Shown here piece by piece: positions 1-5,481 of a stretch of 9,400 bases of DNA; positions within the stretch are counted from its first letter, which is position 1, and each line of letters starts with the position of its first letter. The notes beneath the pieces are model-generated. The model saw only the letters and a list, made by a program, of their open reading frames with translations, did no database searches and was not told the origin of the DNA. Position numbers and translations under genes: made by a program. Origin of the DNA: an uncultured Flavonifractor sp. (GTDB taxonomy: Bacteria; Bacillota; Clostridia; Oscillospirales; Oscillospiraceae); assembly GCA_910585415.1 (NCBI GenBank), contig CAJUDT010000087.1:1-9400 (forward strand), written 5' to 3'.

Positions 1-17
1 CAGGCCCGGCGAACTTT

Positions 18-45
18 GCCTACTTTCCTTCGCTGGAAAGTAGGC
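18..45. repeat. Perfect palindrome, 11-bp arms
   Basis: GCCTACTTTCC (18-28) and GGAAAGTAGGC (35-45) are perfect inverted repeats around the loop TTCGCT. No T-run follows on either strand, so it is not a canonical intrinsic terminator. Its form suits a dispersed extragenic palindrome. A related but non-identical perfect hairpin sits directly after nusG (5482-5509). Calling it a dispersed repeat is inference, because only one copy is visible here. Confidence 0.6.
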
Positions 46-204
46 CGCCGGAGGCAGGACCAGAAAACGAATCGTAGGGAGTAACGAGGAAGAGGCAGAA
101 ACCCCCAACAAAGCCAGCACCATCCACCAAAACCCACTAGAGTACCGAAGAAGAAGCAAAAGGGTAAGCCAAAGCAACCCACAGAGAGAAAGGCAGTGCA
201 ACCT
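46..204 (+). other. T-poor leader upstream of yifB
   Basis: Between the palindrome and yifB the + strand is almost without T: about seven T in positions 61-195, with A-, C- and AG-rich runs. No -10 hexamer could be placed in it, so yifB is probably transcribed from an upstream promoter outside the window. The RNA would be largely unstructured. AAAGG at 189-193 is the likely ribosome binding site for the ATG at 205. No coding sequence is supported here. Confidence 0.55.
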
Positions 205-1722
205 ATGCTGTATAATGTGCGCTCATTAGGATTAAGCGGCGTAGCCGGCTACGAGGTCAGCGCCGAGTGTGATTTATCCAACGGTCTGCCTGCCTTTGAT
301 ATTGTCGGCCTTCCGGACGCCGCCGTGCGGGAGGCACGGGAACGCGTCCGCGCCGCCATCAAAAATTGCGGTTTCGCTTTCCCGGTGTCCAGAATTACCA
401 TTAACTTAGCCCCCGCCAACCGGCGGAAGGCCGGAACCGTCTATGACCTGCCCATCCTGGTGGGCATATTAGCCGCCGGGGGACAGGTCCGCCCCCCGGA
501 CGGCACCGCCGCCTTTGTGGGGGAGCTCTCCCTCTCCGGGGCCCTGCGTCCCATCACAGGTATGCTCCCTATGGCCCTGGCCGCGGTAAAGGCCGGAATC
601 ACCGAGCTCTATGTCCCCGCCGACTCCGCCCCCGAAGCCACCCTGGCCGGAAACCTCACAGTCTATCCAGTCGAAAACGTCACCGCCCTGGTGGAGCACC
701 TGCGGGGCGAACATCCCCTATCCCCCGCCCAGCCCTGGGAGCCCTCCCCGGAGGACCTGCTCTGTCCCGATTTTGCCGACGTTAAAGGACAGGACAACGT
801 CAAGCGGGCCCTGGAAATCGCCGCCGCAGGAGGCCACAACATCCTTATGGCAGGCCCGCCGGGCTCCGGCAAGTCCATGCTGGCCCGCCGCCTCCCCGGC
901 ATACTCCCCAACATGACCCGCCGGGAAGCCCTGGAGGCCACGCAAATCCACTCCGTTTTGGGACTCACCTCCCGCCGCCTGCCCATGCTGGTCCAACGGC
1001 CCTTCCGGGCGCCCCATCACACCATCTCCATCATGGGCCTCTCCGGCGGAGGCTCCCCGCCCCGGCCCGGCGAAATTTCCCTGGCCCATAACGGCGTCCT
1101 CTTCCTGGACGAGCTGCCCGAATTTGGCAAGGAAACCTTGGAAGTCCTCCGCCAGCCCCTGGAGGACGGGCAGGTGCAAATCTCCCGCGTCAGCGGCACC
1201 GAGGTCTTTCCCGCCCGCTTTATGCTGGTGTGCGCCATGAATCCCTGCAAATGCGGGTGGCACGGGTACGCGGGCCGCTGCCGCTGCTCCGACGCGGAGG
1301 TGGAACGCTATCTGGGCCGCTTGTCCGGGCCCCTGCTGGACCGCATCGACCTCTATGTGGAGGTCCCGCCCCTGAACTTCGATGAGCTCTCCGGCAAGGC
1401 CGCTCCGGCGGAGTCCTCCGCCGCCATTCGGGCGCGGGTCAATCAGGCCCGTGGGATTCAGAATGCCCGCTTTGGCCCCGACGGGCCGGGGTGCAACGCC
1501 CACATGGGCCCCGCCGAGCTGAAAGCCTACTGTGCCTTGGACGAGGCCGGAACCGGGCTCATGAAGGGAGCCTTTACCCGCCTGGGGCTCACCGCCCGGA
1601 GCTATGACCGCATCCTTCGGGTGGCCCGCACCATCGCCGACCTGGACGGCGCCGGTTGCATCGGCGTGGAGCATCTGGCCGAGGCGGTGCAGTACCGGGA
1701 GAATGAGTATCTGCGGCGGTAA
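205..1722 (+). CDS. yifB: YifB/ComM family Mg-chelatase-like AAA+ ATPase
   Basis: This is a 505-residue AAA+ ATPase of the YifB/ComM family. ComM homologues in Gram-negative bacteria act as DNA branch-migration helicases in natural transformation; the role in Clostridia is less clear. The N-terminal ChlI/Lon-like domain covers roughly residues 1-170, with the family motif SNGLPAFDIVGLPDAAVRE near residues 25-43. The ATPase domain carries a Walker A GPPGSGKS at 217-224, a Walker B VLFLDE at 298-303, a cysteine cluster MNPCKCG...CRC (Cys348, 350, 359, 361) and GPLLDRIDL with Arg380. Length and C-terminal domain are those of an intact family member. ATG 205 is preferred over the in-frame GTG at 196, because AAAGG at 189-193 is 11 nt from the ATG but only 2 nt from the GTG, and homologues begin with M-L-x-x-V. 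A terminator follows at 1752. Confidence 0.95.
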   Translation: MLYNVRSLGLSGVAGYEVSAECDLSNGLPAFDIVGLPDAAVREARERVRAAIKNCGFAFPVSRITINLAPANRRKAGTVYDLPILVGILAAGGQVRPPDGTAAFVGELSLSGALRPITGMLPMALAAVKAGITELYVPADSAPEATLAGNLTVYPVENVTALVEHLRGEHPLSPAQPWEPSPEDLLCPDFADVKGQDNVKRALEIAAAGGHNILMAGPPGSGKSMLARRLPGILPNMTRREALEATQIHSVLGLTSRRLPMLVQRPFRAPHHTISIMGLSGGGSPPRPGEISLAHNGVLFLDELPEFGKETLEVLRQPLEDGQVQISRVSGTEVFPARFMLVCAMNPCKCGWHGYAGRCRCSDAEVERYLGRLSGPLLDRIDLYVEVPPLNFDELSGKAAPAESSAAIRARVNQARGIQNARFGPDGPGCNAHMGPAELKAYCALDEAGTGLMKGAFTRLGLTARSYDRILRVARTIADLDGAGCIGVEHLAEAVQYRENEYLRR

Positions 1723-1751
1723 TGAGAATGGCTGTACATCACATAAGCAAA

Positions 1752-1783
1752 AAAACACCTCGTATTTCAATACGAGGTGTTTT
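1752..1783. terminator. Bidirectional intrinsic terminator between yifB and the 67-aa gene
   Basis: AAAACACCTCGTA (1752-1764) pairs perfectly with TACGAGGTGTTTT (1771-1783) around a 6-nt loop. On the - strand the stem runs into seven consecutive T (1755-1749), and on the + strand it ends in TTTT. It therefore serves both convergent genes, yifB (ends 1722) and the - strand gene whose stop lies at 1782-1784, inside the right arm. Confidence 0.85.
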
Positions 1784-1985
1784 AGGACAGCGAATAATAG
1801 CGGCTCAAAGCGCCGCCCTTGCCGCCCCACAGCTTTGCGGGATAGCCGTCGCTGTCGATGAACGCAGGCACTTTGATGATTGCGCCGTTGTCGCGCTTGG
1901 ATTTGGCACCCAGCGTGAAACAGTTGTTGTAGCTGGGAACGGTCGTCTGATTTGTTGTCATGGTCATTTCGGTTTCCTTATTCAT
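1782..1985 (-). CDS. Small protein of unknown function (67 aa)
   Basis: I do not recognise a family. The product is 67 residues: a polar, Thr/Asn-rich N-terminus (MNKETEMTMTTNQTTVPSYN) and a C-terminal half rich in Gly, Lys and Asp that includes PAFIDSDGYPAKLWGGKGG. No signal peptide, membrane segment or Cys motif is seen. It is probably real, because GAAAGGAG (2000-1993) lies 7 nt before the ATG, codon use is normal, and the stop falls inside a strong terminator. It diverges from the + strand small gene at 2284, sharing a control region of about 300 bases. Placement in an integrase-bearing islet suggests accessory cargo, but no function can be given. Confidence 0.7.
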   Translation of the reverse strand: MNKETEMTMTTNQTTVPSYNNCFTLGAKSKRDNGAIIKVPAFIDSDGYPAKLWGGKGGALSRYYSLS

Positions 1986-2193
1986 AGGGAAACTCCTTTC
2001 AATAATTTATTTTGGAGAGTTTCGAGAGTTTTTGTATCTCTCTCACTACGCGATGAAATCCTGCAAAATCGAGCAGGAACGCGGTGAAATCGAGTGAAAT
2101 TCAGCCGTTTTCACCCGGCACGGCTCTGTTTTCGCTGTGTATCGGCTGATTTTCGGCGGAAACAAAAAAATTTGAGAAATTTTGCAAAAACAC
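1986..2193. promoter_or_regulatory. Divergent intergenic region with short repeats
   Basis: This region holds no gene. It contains a near-identical direct repeat, GCGATGAAATC (2050-2060) and GCGGTGAAATC (2081-2091), with a small inverted repeat TCCTGC (2059-2064)/GCAGGA (2073-2078) between them. AT-rich sequence precedes the 67-aa gene on the - strand, but I cannot place its promoter with confidence. The repeat pair could bind a regulator; that is inference. Confidence 0.35.
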
Positions 2194-2221
2194 TTGACAA
2201 TATATATATATATGATAGATT
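2194..2221 (+). promoter_or_regulatory. Promoter with a TA-dinucleotide spacer
   Basis: A consensus -35 TTGACA (2194-2199) is followed by an uninterrupted 13-base TATATA tract (2201-2213). Two -10 candidates exist: TAGATT (2216-2221, spacer 16, 4/6 match) and TATGAT (2211-2216, 5/6 match, but spacer only 11). It faces the small gene at 2284. The TA tract inside the spacer could change length by slippage and so switch promoter strength. Confidence 0.55.
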
Positions 2222-2257
2222 GTACGAAATACTGTGTAATTTGCACAGCATCGTACA
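2221..2257. promoter_or_regulatory. Nested palindrome overlapping the start of transcription (operator or terminator-like hairpin)
   Basis: TGTACGA (2221-2227) and TCGTACA (2251-2257) form an outer inverted repeat. Inside it CTGTG (2232-2236) and CACAG (2244-2248) form an inner one, itself part of a near-perfect 17-bp palindrome. A T-run follows (2258-2263). Because the outer left arm touches the predicted -10 and +1 region, a repressor operator is the preferred reading. If transcription started upstream it could instead fold as an intrinsic terminator. Confidence 0.5.
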
Positions 2258-2283
2258 TTTTTTATTTGTAGGAGGTGAAATCT

Positions 2284-2433
2284 ATGCGTATCATCATCGA
2301 CACTGAAAAAGGCCGTATCATCCTGCCGAAATCGTTCTTTCCCCAGCTTGACAAGATGAACAAGATTCTTGTGGAGGGCGGCCTCGACAAGAAGTGGACG
2401 GCGGAAAGCTATGTGCGTGACCAGTTTGACTAG
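2284..2433 (+). CDS. Small protein (49 aa), apparently truncated by an in-frame amber codon
   Basis: The ATG at 2284 follows an excellent ribosome binding site, AGGAGGTGA (2270-2278). The 49-residue product starts MRIIIDTEKGRIILPKSFF and continues with a lysine-rich, probably helical segment. After the TAG (2431-2433) the same frame continues for 15 sense codons (A-M-K-E-T-M-L-R-A-E-D-K-V-V-K) to TGA 2479-2481, with coding-like composition. The original gene was therefore probably 65 codons, with a sense codon such as CAG, AAG or GAG mutated to TAG. I recognise no characterised family. It is the first + strand gene of the islet, upstream of the zinc-ribbon gene. Confidence 0.6.
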   Translation: MRIIIDTEKGRIILPKSFFPQLDKMNKILVEGGLDKKWTAESYVRDQFD

Positions 2434-2524
2434 GCCATGAAAGAGACTATGCTCCGGGCGGAGGACAAGGTTGTAAAGTGAAGTACACTTTTCAATTTTG
2501 TATTGTATAGGAGGCTGTAACAAA

Positions 2525-3025
2525 TTGAAATACTGTTCTAAATGCGGGAATGAATTGCTGGATGAGGCTGTAATTTGTCCGAAATGCGGGTGTCCGGTAG
2601 ACAATGGGAAAAACACAAGCAAGCAATCAACTGTGGGGAGTAAAGTAAAAACCGCCCTCGTACTTAATGTTATCGCATTTGTAATTGCCCTTTTTACAAT
2701 TCTCAATTTCGTTCTTGCACTGGATAATCCGATGAATGATGAAGCGACCAGAAATAGCTATGTGCTTATGTTCGCTATACTTGCTTTAGTCACCCTTTCA
2801 TTTATTCTCTGTATTGCAAATGTTTTTGCCGCGAGAAAAGGTCATGCTAACAGTGTTTGTGCATGGATTTATCTCATTTCTGTCATAGTAACAACTGTTC
2901 TGTATGCAATCACCGCACCTGTAATTTTTCTTGCTGCAATTTGTGGATACGGGATTTTGATTCCAGTTCCCCCGATTCTTCAAATTATCGCTGGCGTGAA
3001 ATTGATTCAGGCTACAAGAGAATGA
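2525..3025 (+). CDS. Zinc-ribbon multi-pass membrane protein
   Basis: The 166-residue product begins with a zinc ribbon, M-K-Y-C-S-K-C-G...C-P-K-C-G (Cys4, 7, 18, 21), of the type found at the N-terminus of many Firmicutes membrane proteins. A Ser/Thr/Lys linker (about 28-42) and about four hydrophobic segments follow (roughly 44-66, 79-103, 110-130, 131-157). No enzymatic motif is visible. The start is the TTG at 2525: AGGAGG (2509-2514) lies 10 nt upstream, and starting there places the zinc ribbon at the very N-terminus as in related proteins. An upstream in-frame TTG at 2498 has no ribosome binding site. Codons are AT-richer than those of yifB and the ribosomal genes, in keeping with acquired DNA. 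Its stop overlaps the next gene's start (ATGA), so the two are translationally coupled. Function unknown. Confidence 0.8.
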   Translation: MKYCSKCGNELLDEAVICPKCGCPVDNGKNTSKQSTVGSKVKTALVLNVIAFVIALFTILNFVLALDNPMNDEATRNSYVLMFAILALVTLSFILCIANVFAARKGHANSVCAWIYLISVIVTTVLYAITAPVIFLAAICGYGILIPVPPILQIIAGVKLIQATRE

Positions 3026-3318
3026 AAAAAGAAGGTTTCACACAAATACGATTCAGTATATATTTCGCATTTTTTATCAGCGGTATTATCATTCAATGGT
3101 TATCACCATTTCCGTACAAATGCAATTTTGCAGATGAAAAATGCTTTGCCTGCGGATTAAGAACGGCGGTCACTCTATTATTACAAGGCAAATTTTCAGC
3201 TGCGTATCGGTCAAATAAATTGATTGTTGTGCTGGTGATTGCCGCCGCAGTTATGGCGGTAGATGTTTTATTGTATCTGTATCGGCGTGAAAAGGCGAAG
3301 CGGGGCTTAACTGCTTAA
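3022..3318 (+). CDS. DUF2752-like small membrane protein
   Basis: The 98-residue product has a first membrane segment (about 11-30), then C-N-F-A-D-E-K-C-F-A-C-G-L-R-T-A (Cys34, 41, 44), and a second membrane segment (about 66-87) before a basic tail. The C-x-x-C-G-L-x-T-A core followed by a Gly-rich, Asn-containing turn (QGKFSAAYRSN) matches the DUF2752 pattern (C-P-x-C-G-x-T-R-A...G...A...N). The Arg and Thr order is altered here (LRTA rather than LTRA). DUF2752 function is not established. The start ATG 3022 overlaps the TGA of the zinc-ribbon gene by four bases, so the two probably act together at the membrane. The stop at 3316-3318 overlaps the tail of the convergent integrase stump by four bases. 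Confidence 0.75.
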   Translation: MKKEGFTQIRFSIYFAFFISGIIIQWLSPFPYKCNFADEKCFACGLRTAVTLLLQGKFSAAYRSNKLIVVLVIAAAVMAVDVLLYLYRREKAKRGLTA

Positions 3319-3737
3319 ACAGGAACCGGGGCGGTGATTTTTTGGACGATTTGCCCTTGGAAGTGGGCCACAATATTTTTGGCGGTGTCGTGGTAGAACG
3401 ATACCGTTTTGGGCTTGCGCTCCCCGTTGTCAATACAGATGGGAAACCATTCTTCCCGCACAAACCGGGCGAAGTCTGTTTTTGTGCGGTCAACCTCGCG
3501 GGCCTTGACGCCCTCCGGGTCGTATAGGTCTTTTTCGTACTCCGCGCGGGCCTGTTTCTCCCAGTCCGCCGCCGCACGTTGGGCCGCGCTTGTCAGCCGG
3601 GTCATGGAAAGATTTTCGGGTATTTTCCATGTCGTGGCCCGTGACACCTGTCTGCCGTTCTCGTCCCGGCCTACGCAAGTCCGAAACTTGTAAACGATGA
3701 TTTTTCCGTCTTTTTCCTTGGGGGTGATGGTAGCCAT
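3315..3737 (-). pseudogene. Tyrosine integrase, N-terminal remnant
   Basis: The 140-residue reading frame starts MATITPKEKDGKIIVYKFRT, the arm-binding N-terminal domain of Firmicutes element integrases. It continues into the SAM-like core-binding domain (W-F-P-I...K-P-K-T-V-S-F-Y-H-D-T...I...Q-K-I-T-A). It then stops after four unrelated residues (PVPV). The whole catalytic domain with the R-H-R-Y residues is missing, so family length (typically 350-400 residues) is cut to about a third. The start ATG 3737 has AAAGGAT 7 nt upstream. It lies just beyond the 3' end of tRNA-Val and reads away from it, the usual layout of a tRNA-integrated element. The break point coincides with the end of the DUF2752-like gene, which implies a deletion or recombination joining the two. 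It cannot be catalytically active. Confidence 0.85.
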
Positions 3738-3781
3738 TGATAACATCCTTTCTGTGGTGTTACCAACGCTTTTCCGGTAGC

Positions 3782-3804
3782 TTGTTGTCCAAATTGTTGT
3801 CCAA
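3782..3804. repeat. Tandem 11-bp direct repeat, possible integrase arm sites
   Basis: TTGTTGTCCAA occurs at 3782-3792 and again at 3794-3804, a 12-bp period (TTGGACAACAA on the - strand). It sits between the integrase start and the tRNA 3' end. Short spaced direct repeats at this place are typical arm-type binding sites of tyrosine integrases; this role is inferred from position only. Confidence 0.45.
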
Positions 3805-3852
3805 CTGTTTTTCCGAAAAATCCGCTTTTTCAAAGTGCGCCAGAAAATAAGG

Positions 3853-3886
3853 AAAAGCACCGAAAACAATCGTTTTCAGTGCTTTT
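3853..3886 (-). terminator. Intrinsic terminator after tRNA-Val
   Basis: On the - strand AAAAGCACTGAAAAC (3886-3872) pairs with GTTTTCGGTGCTTTT (3867-3853) around the loop GATT, with one U-G wobble. The 3' arm ends in TTTT and CCTTATTTT follows. It starts 14 nt beyond the tRNA CCA end, so it ends the tRNA transcript and insulates the integrase stump. Confidence 0.8.
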
Positions 3887-3899
3887 CTGCTTTGAAAAG

Positions 3900-3975
3900 T
3901 GGTGGACGATACAGGACTTGAACCTGTGACCTCCCGCACGTCAAGCGGATGCTCTACCAGCTGAGCTAATCGTCC
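3900..3975 (-). tRNA. tRNA-Val (anticodon GAC)
   Basis: The 76-nt gene includes an encoded CCA (3902-3900). The acceptor stem GGACGAT/ATCGTCC is perfect. The D arm has GCTC/GAGC, the anticodon stem is TCCGC/GCGGG with one T-G pair, and the loop TTGACGT gives anticodon GAC, reading GUC and GUU valine codons. The T arm is ACAGG-TTCAAGT-CCTGT. The 3' half is the likely insertion target of the element whose integrase stump begins 160 bp away. I do not see a second copy of the tRNA 3' end elsewhere in the window. Confidence 0.95.
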
Positions 3976-3989
3976 ACACAGCATCATTT

Positions 3990-4018
3990 ATTATACGCGC
4001 TCTTCCTGTGTTTGTCAA
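3990..4018 (-). promoter_or_regulatory. Consensus sigma-A promoter of tRNA-Val
   Basis: On the - strand TTGACA (4018-4013), a 17-nt spacer and TATAAT (3995-3990) form a perfect consensus promoter. Transcription would begin near 3983, about eight bases before the mature tRNA 5' end. The tRNA is thus transcribed independently of the ribosomal protein operon upstream. Confidence 0.92.
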
Positions 4019-4085
4019 TACCTTTTTCGCATTTTCCCCTGCGGTTCTACCGATTCCGCAGAGCGGTCTGCGCGTACAGCCGCCT

Positions 4086-4150
4086 CCCCGGCACAGTGGG
4101 AAGTCCCTTCTGTGCCGGGGACACGGACCGGGTTCTGTTTTCCGAACCCG
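4086..4150 (-). terminator. Two strong hairpins after rplA (probable transcript end)
   Basis: CCCCGGCACAG (4086-4096) and CTGTGCCGGGG (4110-4120) form a perfect 11-bp stem that extends inwards through GGGA/TCCC. A second hairpin, CGGGTTC (4129-4135)/GAACCCG (4144-4150), lies nearer rplA. Neither is followed by a T-run on the - strand, so factor-independent termination is not certain. They may instead protect the mRNA 3' end or act with Rho. No gene lies between rplA and the tRNA promoter. Confidence 0.45.
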
Positions 4151-4162
4151 CTGTACAGACGT

Positions 4163-4855
4163 TTACATCAGCTTGGCGGCGTTGATCTTCACACCGGGGC
4201 CCATGGTGGCCGCACACACGCAGGAGCGGATGTACTGACCCTTGGCCGCGGCGGGCTTGGCCTTGATGATGGCACCCATCAGCGCGTTAAAGTTCTCGGT
4301 GAGCTTCTCCGCACCGAAGGAAACCTTGCCGATGGGGCAGTGGATGATGTTGGTCTTGTCCAGACGGTACTCCACCTTACCGGCCTTGATCTCGGTGACG
4401 GCCTTGGCCACGTCGGGGGTGACGGTGCCCGCTTTGGGGGAGGGCATCAGGCCCTTGGGGCCCAGGATCTTACCCAGACGGCCCACCACGCCCATCATGT
4501 CGGGGGAGGCCACGACCACATCGTAATCGAACCAGTTCTCCTTCTGAATCTTCTCCACCATGTCCATCTCGCCCACGTAGTCCGCGCCGGCGGCCTTGGC
4601 GGCCTCGGCCTTGTCGGCCTTGGCAAAGACCAGCACCCGCTGGGTCTTGCCGGTGCCGTGGGGCAGGACGATGGCGCCGCGGACCTGCTGATCGGCGTGG
4701 CGGGAGTCCACGCCCAGCTTTACATGGAGCTCAACGGTCTCGTCAAACTTGGCGGTGGCCGTCTTGACCACCAGGGCCATGGCGTCGCCGGTATCGTACA
4801 GCGCCGCCTTGTCGATCTGCTTGGCGCTCTCCTGATATTTCTTGCCTCTAAACAT
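4163..4855 (-). CDS. rplA: Ribosomal protein L1 (uL1)
   Basis: The 230-residue product has full family length. It builds the L1 stalk of the 50S subunit by binding 23S rRNA near the E site, and in many bacteria it also represses its own operon by binding mRNA. Family landmarks are visible: the N-terminal G-K-K-Y, the F-D-E-T-V-E-L-H-V-K-L-G-V-D segment, the L-P-H-G-T-G-K motif, A-S-P-D-M-M-G-V-V-G-R-L-G-K-I-L-G-P-K-G-L-M-P for the second domain, and the C-terminal T-M-G-P-G-V-K. AAGGAGGG lies 8 nt before ATG 4855. It follows rplK by 20 nt and is the last gene of the operon. The usual next genes, rplJ and rplL, are not present. Confidence 0.98.
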   Translation of the reverse strand: MFRGKKYQESAKQIDKAALYDTGDAMALVVKTATAKFDETVELHVKLGVDSRHADQQVRGAIVLPHGTGKTQRVLVFAKADKAEAAKAAGADYVGEMDMVEKIQKENWFDYDVVVASPDMMGVVGRLGKILGPKGLMPSPKAGTVTPDVAKAVTEIKAGKVEYRLDKTNIIHCPIGKVSFGAEKLTENFNALMGAIIKAKPAAAKGQYIRSCVCAATMGPGVKINAAKLM

Positions 4856-4875
4856 GTCTCGTTCCCTCCTTCCCC

Positions 4876-5301
4876 TTACTCACCGACCACGACGCCCATA
4901 GAGCGGGCGGTGCCGGCGATCATGCTCATGGCCGCTTCCACACTGGCCGCGTTCAGGTCGGGCATCTTGGTCTCGGCAATCTTGCGCACGTCCTCTTTGC
5001 TGATGGTGGCCACCTTGGTCTTGTTGGGGACACCGGAGCCGGACTCGATGTTGCACGCCTTCTTGATGAGCACGGCGGCAGGGGGGGTCTTGGTGATGAA
5101 GGTAAAGGAGCGGTCGGCATACACGGTGATTACCACGGGGATAATCAAACCCGCGTCGTTCTTGGTCCGCTCGTTGAACTCCTTGGTAAAGGCGGCGATG
5201 TTGACGCCGTGCTGACCCAGAGCGGGGCCAACAGGGGGCGCGGGCGTCGCCTTACCGGCGGGAATCTGTAATTTGACGTATCCAGTAACTTTCTGTGCCA
5301 T
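4876..5301 (-). CDS. rplK: Ribosomal protein L11 (uL11)
   Basis: The 141-residue product has the standard family length. L11 binds the GTPase-associated region of 23S rRNA, contacts elongation factors and is needed for RelA activation by uncharged tRNA. The N-terminal M-A-Q-K-V-T-G-Y-V-K-L-Q-I-P-A-G-K-A-T-P and the following APPVGPALGQHGVN are diagnostic, and the C-terminal domain ends G-T-A-R-S-M-G-V-V-V. The ATG 5301 is chosen over an upstream in-frame start four codons earlier, because AGGAGGTG (5318-5311) lies 9 nt upstream and the family starts with M-A. It is separated from nusG by a long structured gap, which suggests its own control within the operon. Confidence 0.98.
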   Translation of the reverse strand: MAQKVTGYVKLQIPAGKATPAPPVGPALGQHGVNIAAFTKEFNERTKNDAGLIIPVVITVYADRSFTFITKTPPAAVLIKKACNIESGSGVPNKTKVATISKEDVRKIAETKMPDLNAASVEAAMSMIAGTARSMGVVVGE

Positions 5302-5481
5302 TTGAAACAGCACCTCCTACGAAAAATGTGGTTGGAAGCGGAACCGCCCCAGGCGGTCCCTCCCACTGGCGAGGCCCAATTCCGGCCTCCAAAGAATCCT
5401 CCAAAGGCGCGGCCCTGCCGTTACCGGGCGGGCCGCCTGACGGGAGCGCCAGGTTCCGAAGCGCCATGGAAGTTCTTTTTG
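5302..5481 (-). promoter_or_regulatory. Structured leader of rplK-rplA
   Basis: The nusG-rplK gap of about 200 nt is far longer than the other gaps of this operon. It holds successive hairpins: GCGGCCC (5409-5415)/GGGCCGC (5430-5436); GAGGCC (5371-5376)/GGCCTC (5384-5389); and, nearest rplK, a 9-bp stem 5340-5348/5352-5360 with a 3-nt loop, one G-U pair on the - strand, and an ATTTTT run 13-17 nt later. No promoter is evident. By analogy with E. coli, where L1 represses the L11-L1 mRNA at its leader, an r-protein binding site or attenuator is plausible, but no L1 motif was matched. Confidence 0.45.

Noticed and set aside
718..1830. Long open frame (370 codons) on the - strand across yifB
   Set aside because: It is antisense to the strongly conserved yifB frame, has no family resemblance and no ribosome binding site; GC-rich genes often leave such open frames.
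2431..2433. TAG read as pyrrolysine or as a recoding site
   Set aside because: No downstream recoding structure and no pyrrolysine genes are visible; a nonsense mutation or a true short end is simpler.
3315..3869. Longer integrase start at 3869
   Set aside because: The upstream extension runs through the direct repeats and the tRNA terminator and has no ribosome binding site; ATG 3737 has a good one and matches family N-termini.
3760..3987. 75-codon - strand frame containing a typical R-L-A-Q-L-V-E-H-P sequence
   Set aside because: This is the translation of the tRNA-Val gene and its terminator, a common false gene call.
4112..5215. Long + strand open frame over rplA and rplK
   Set aside because: It is a shadow of two certain ribosomal protein genes, with a low-complexity Gly/Leu/His-rich translation.
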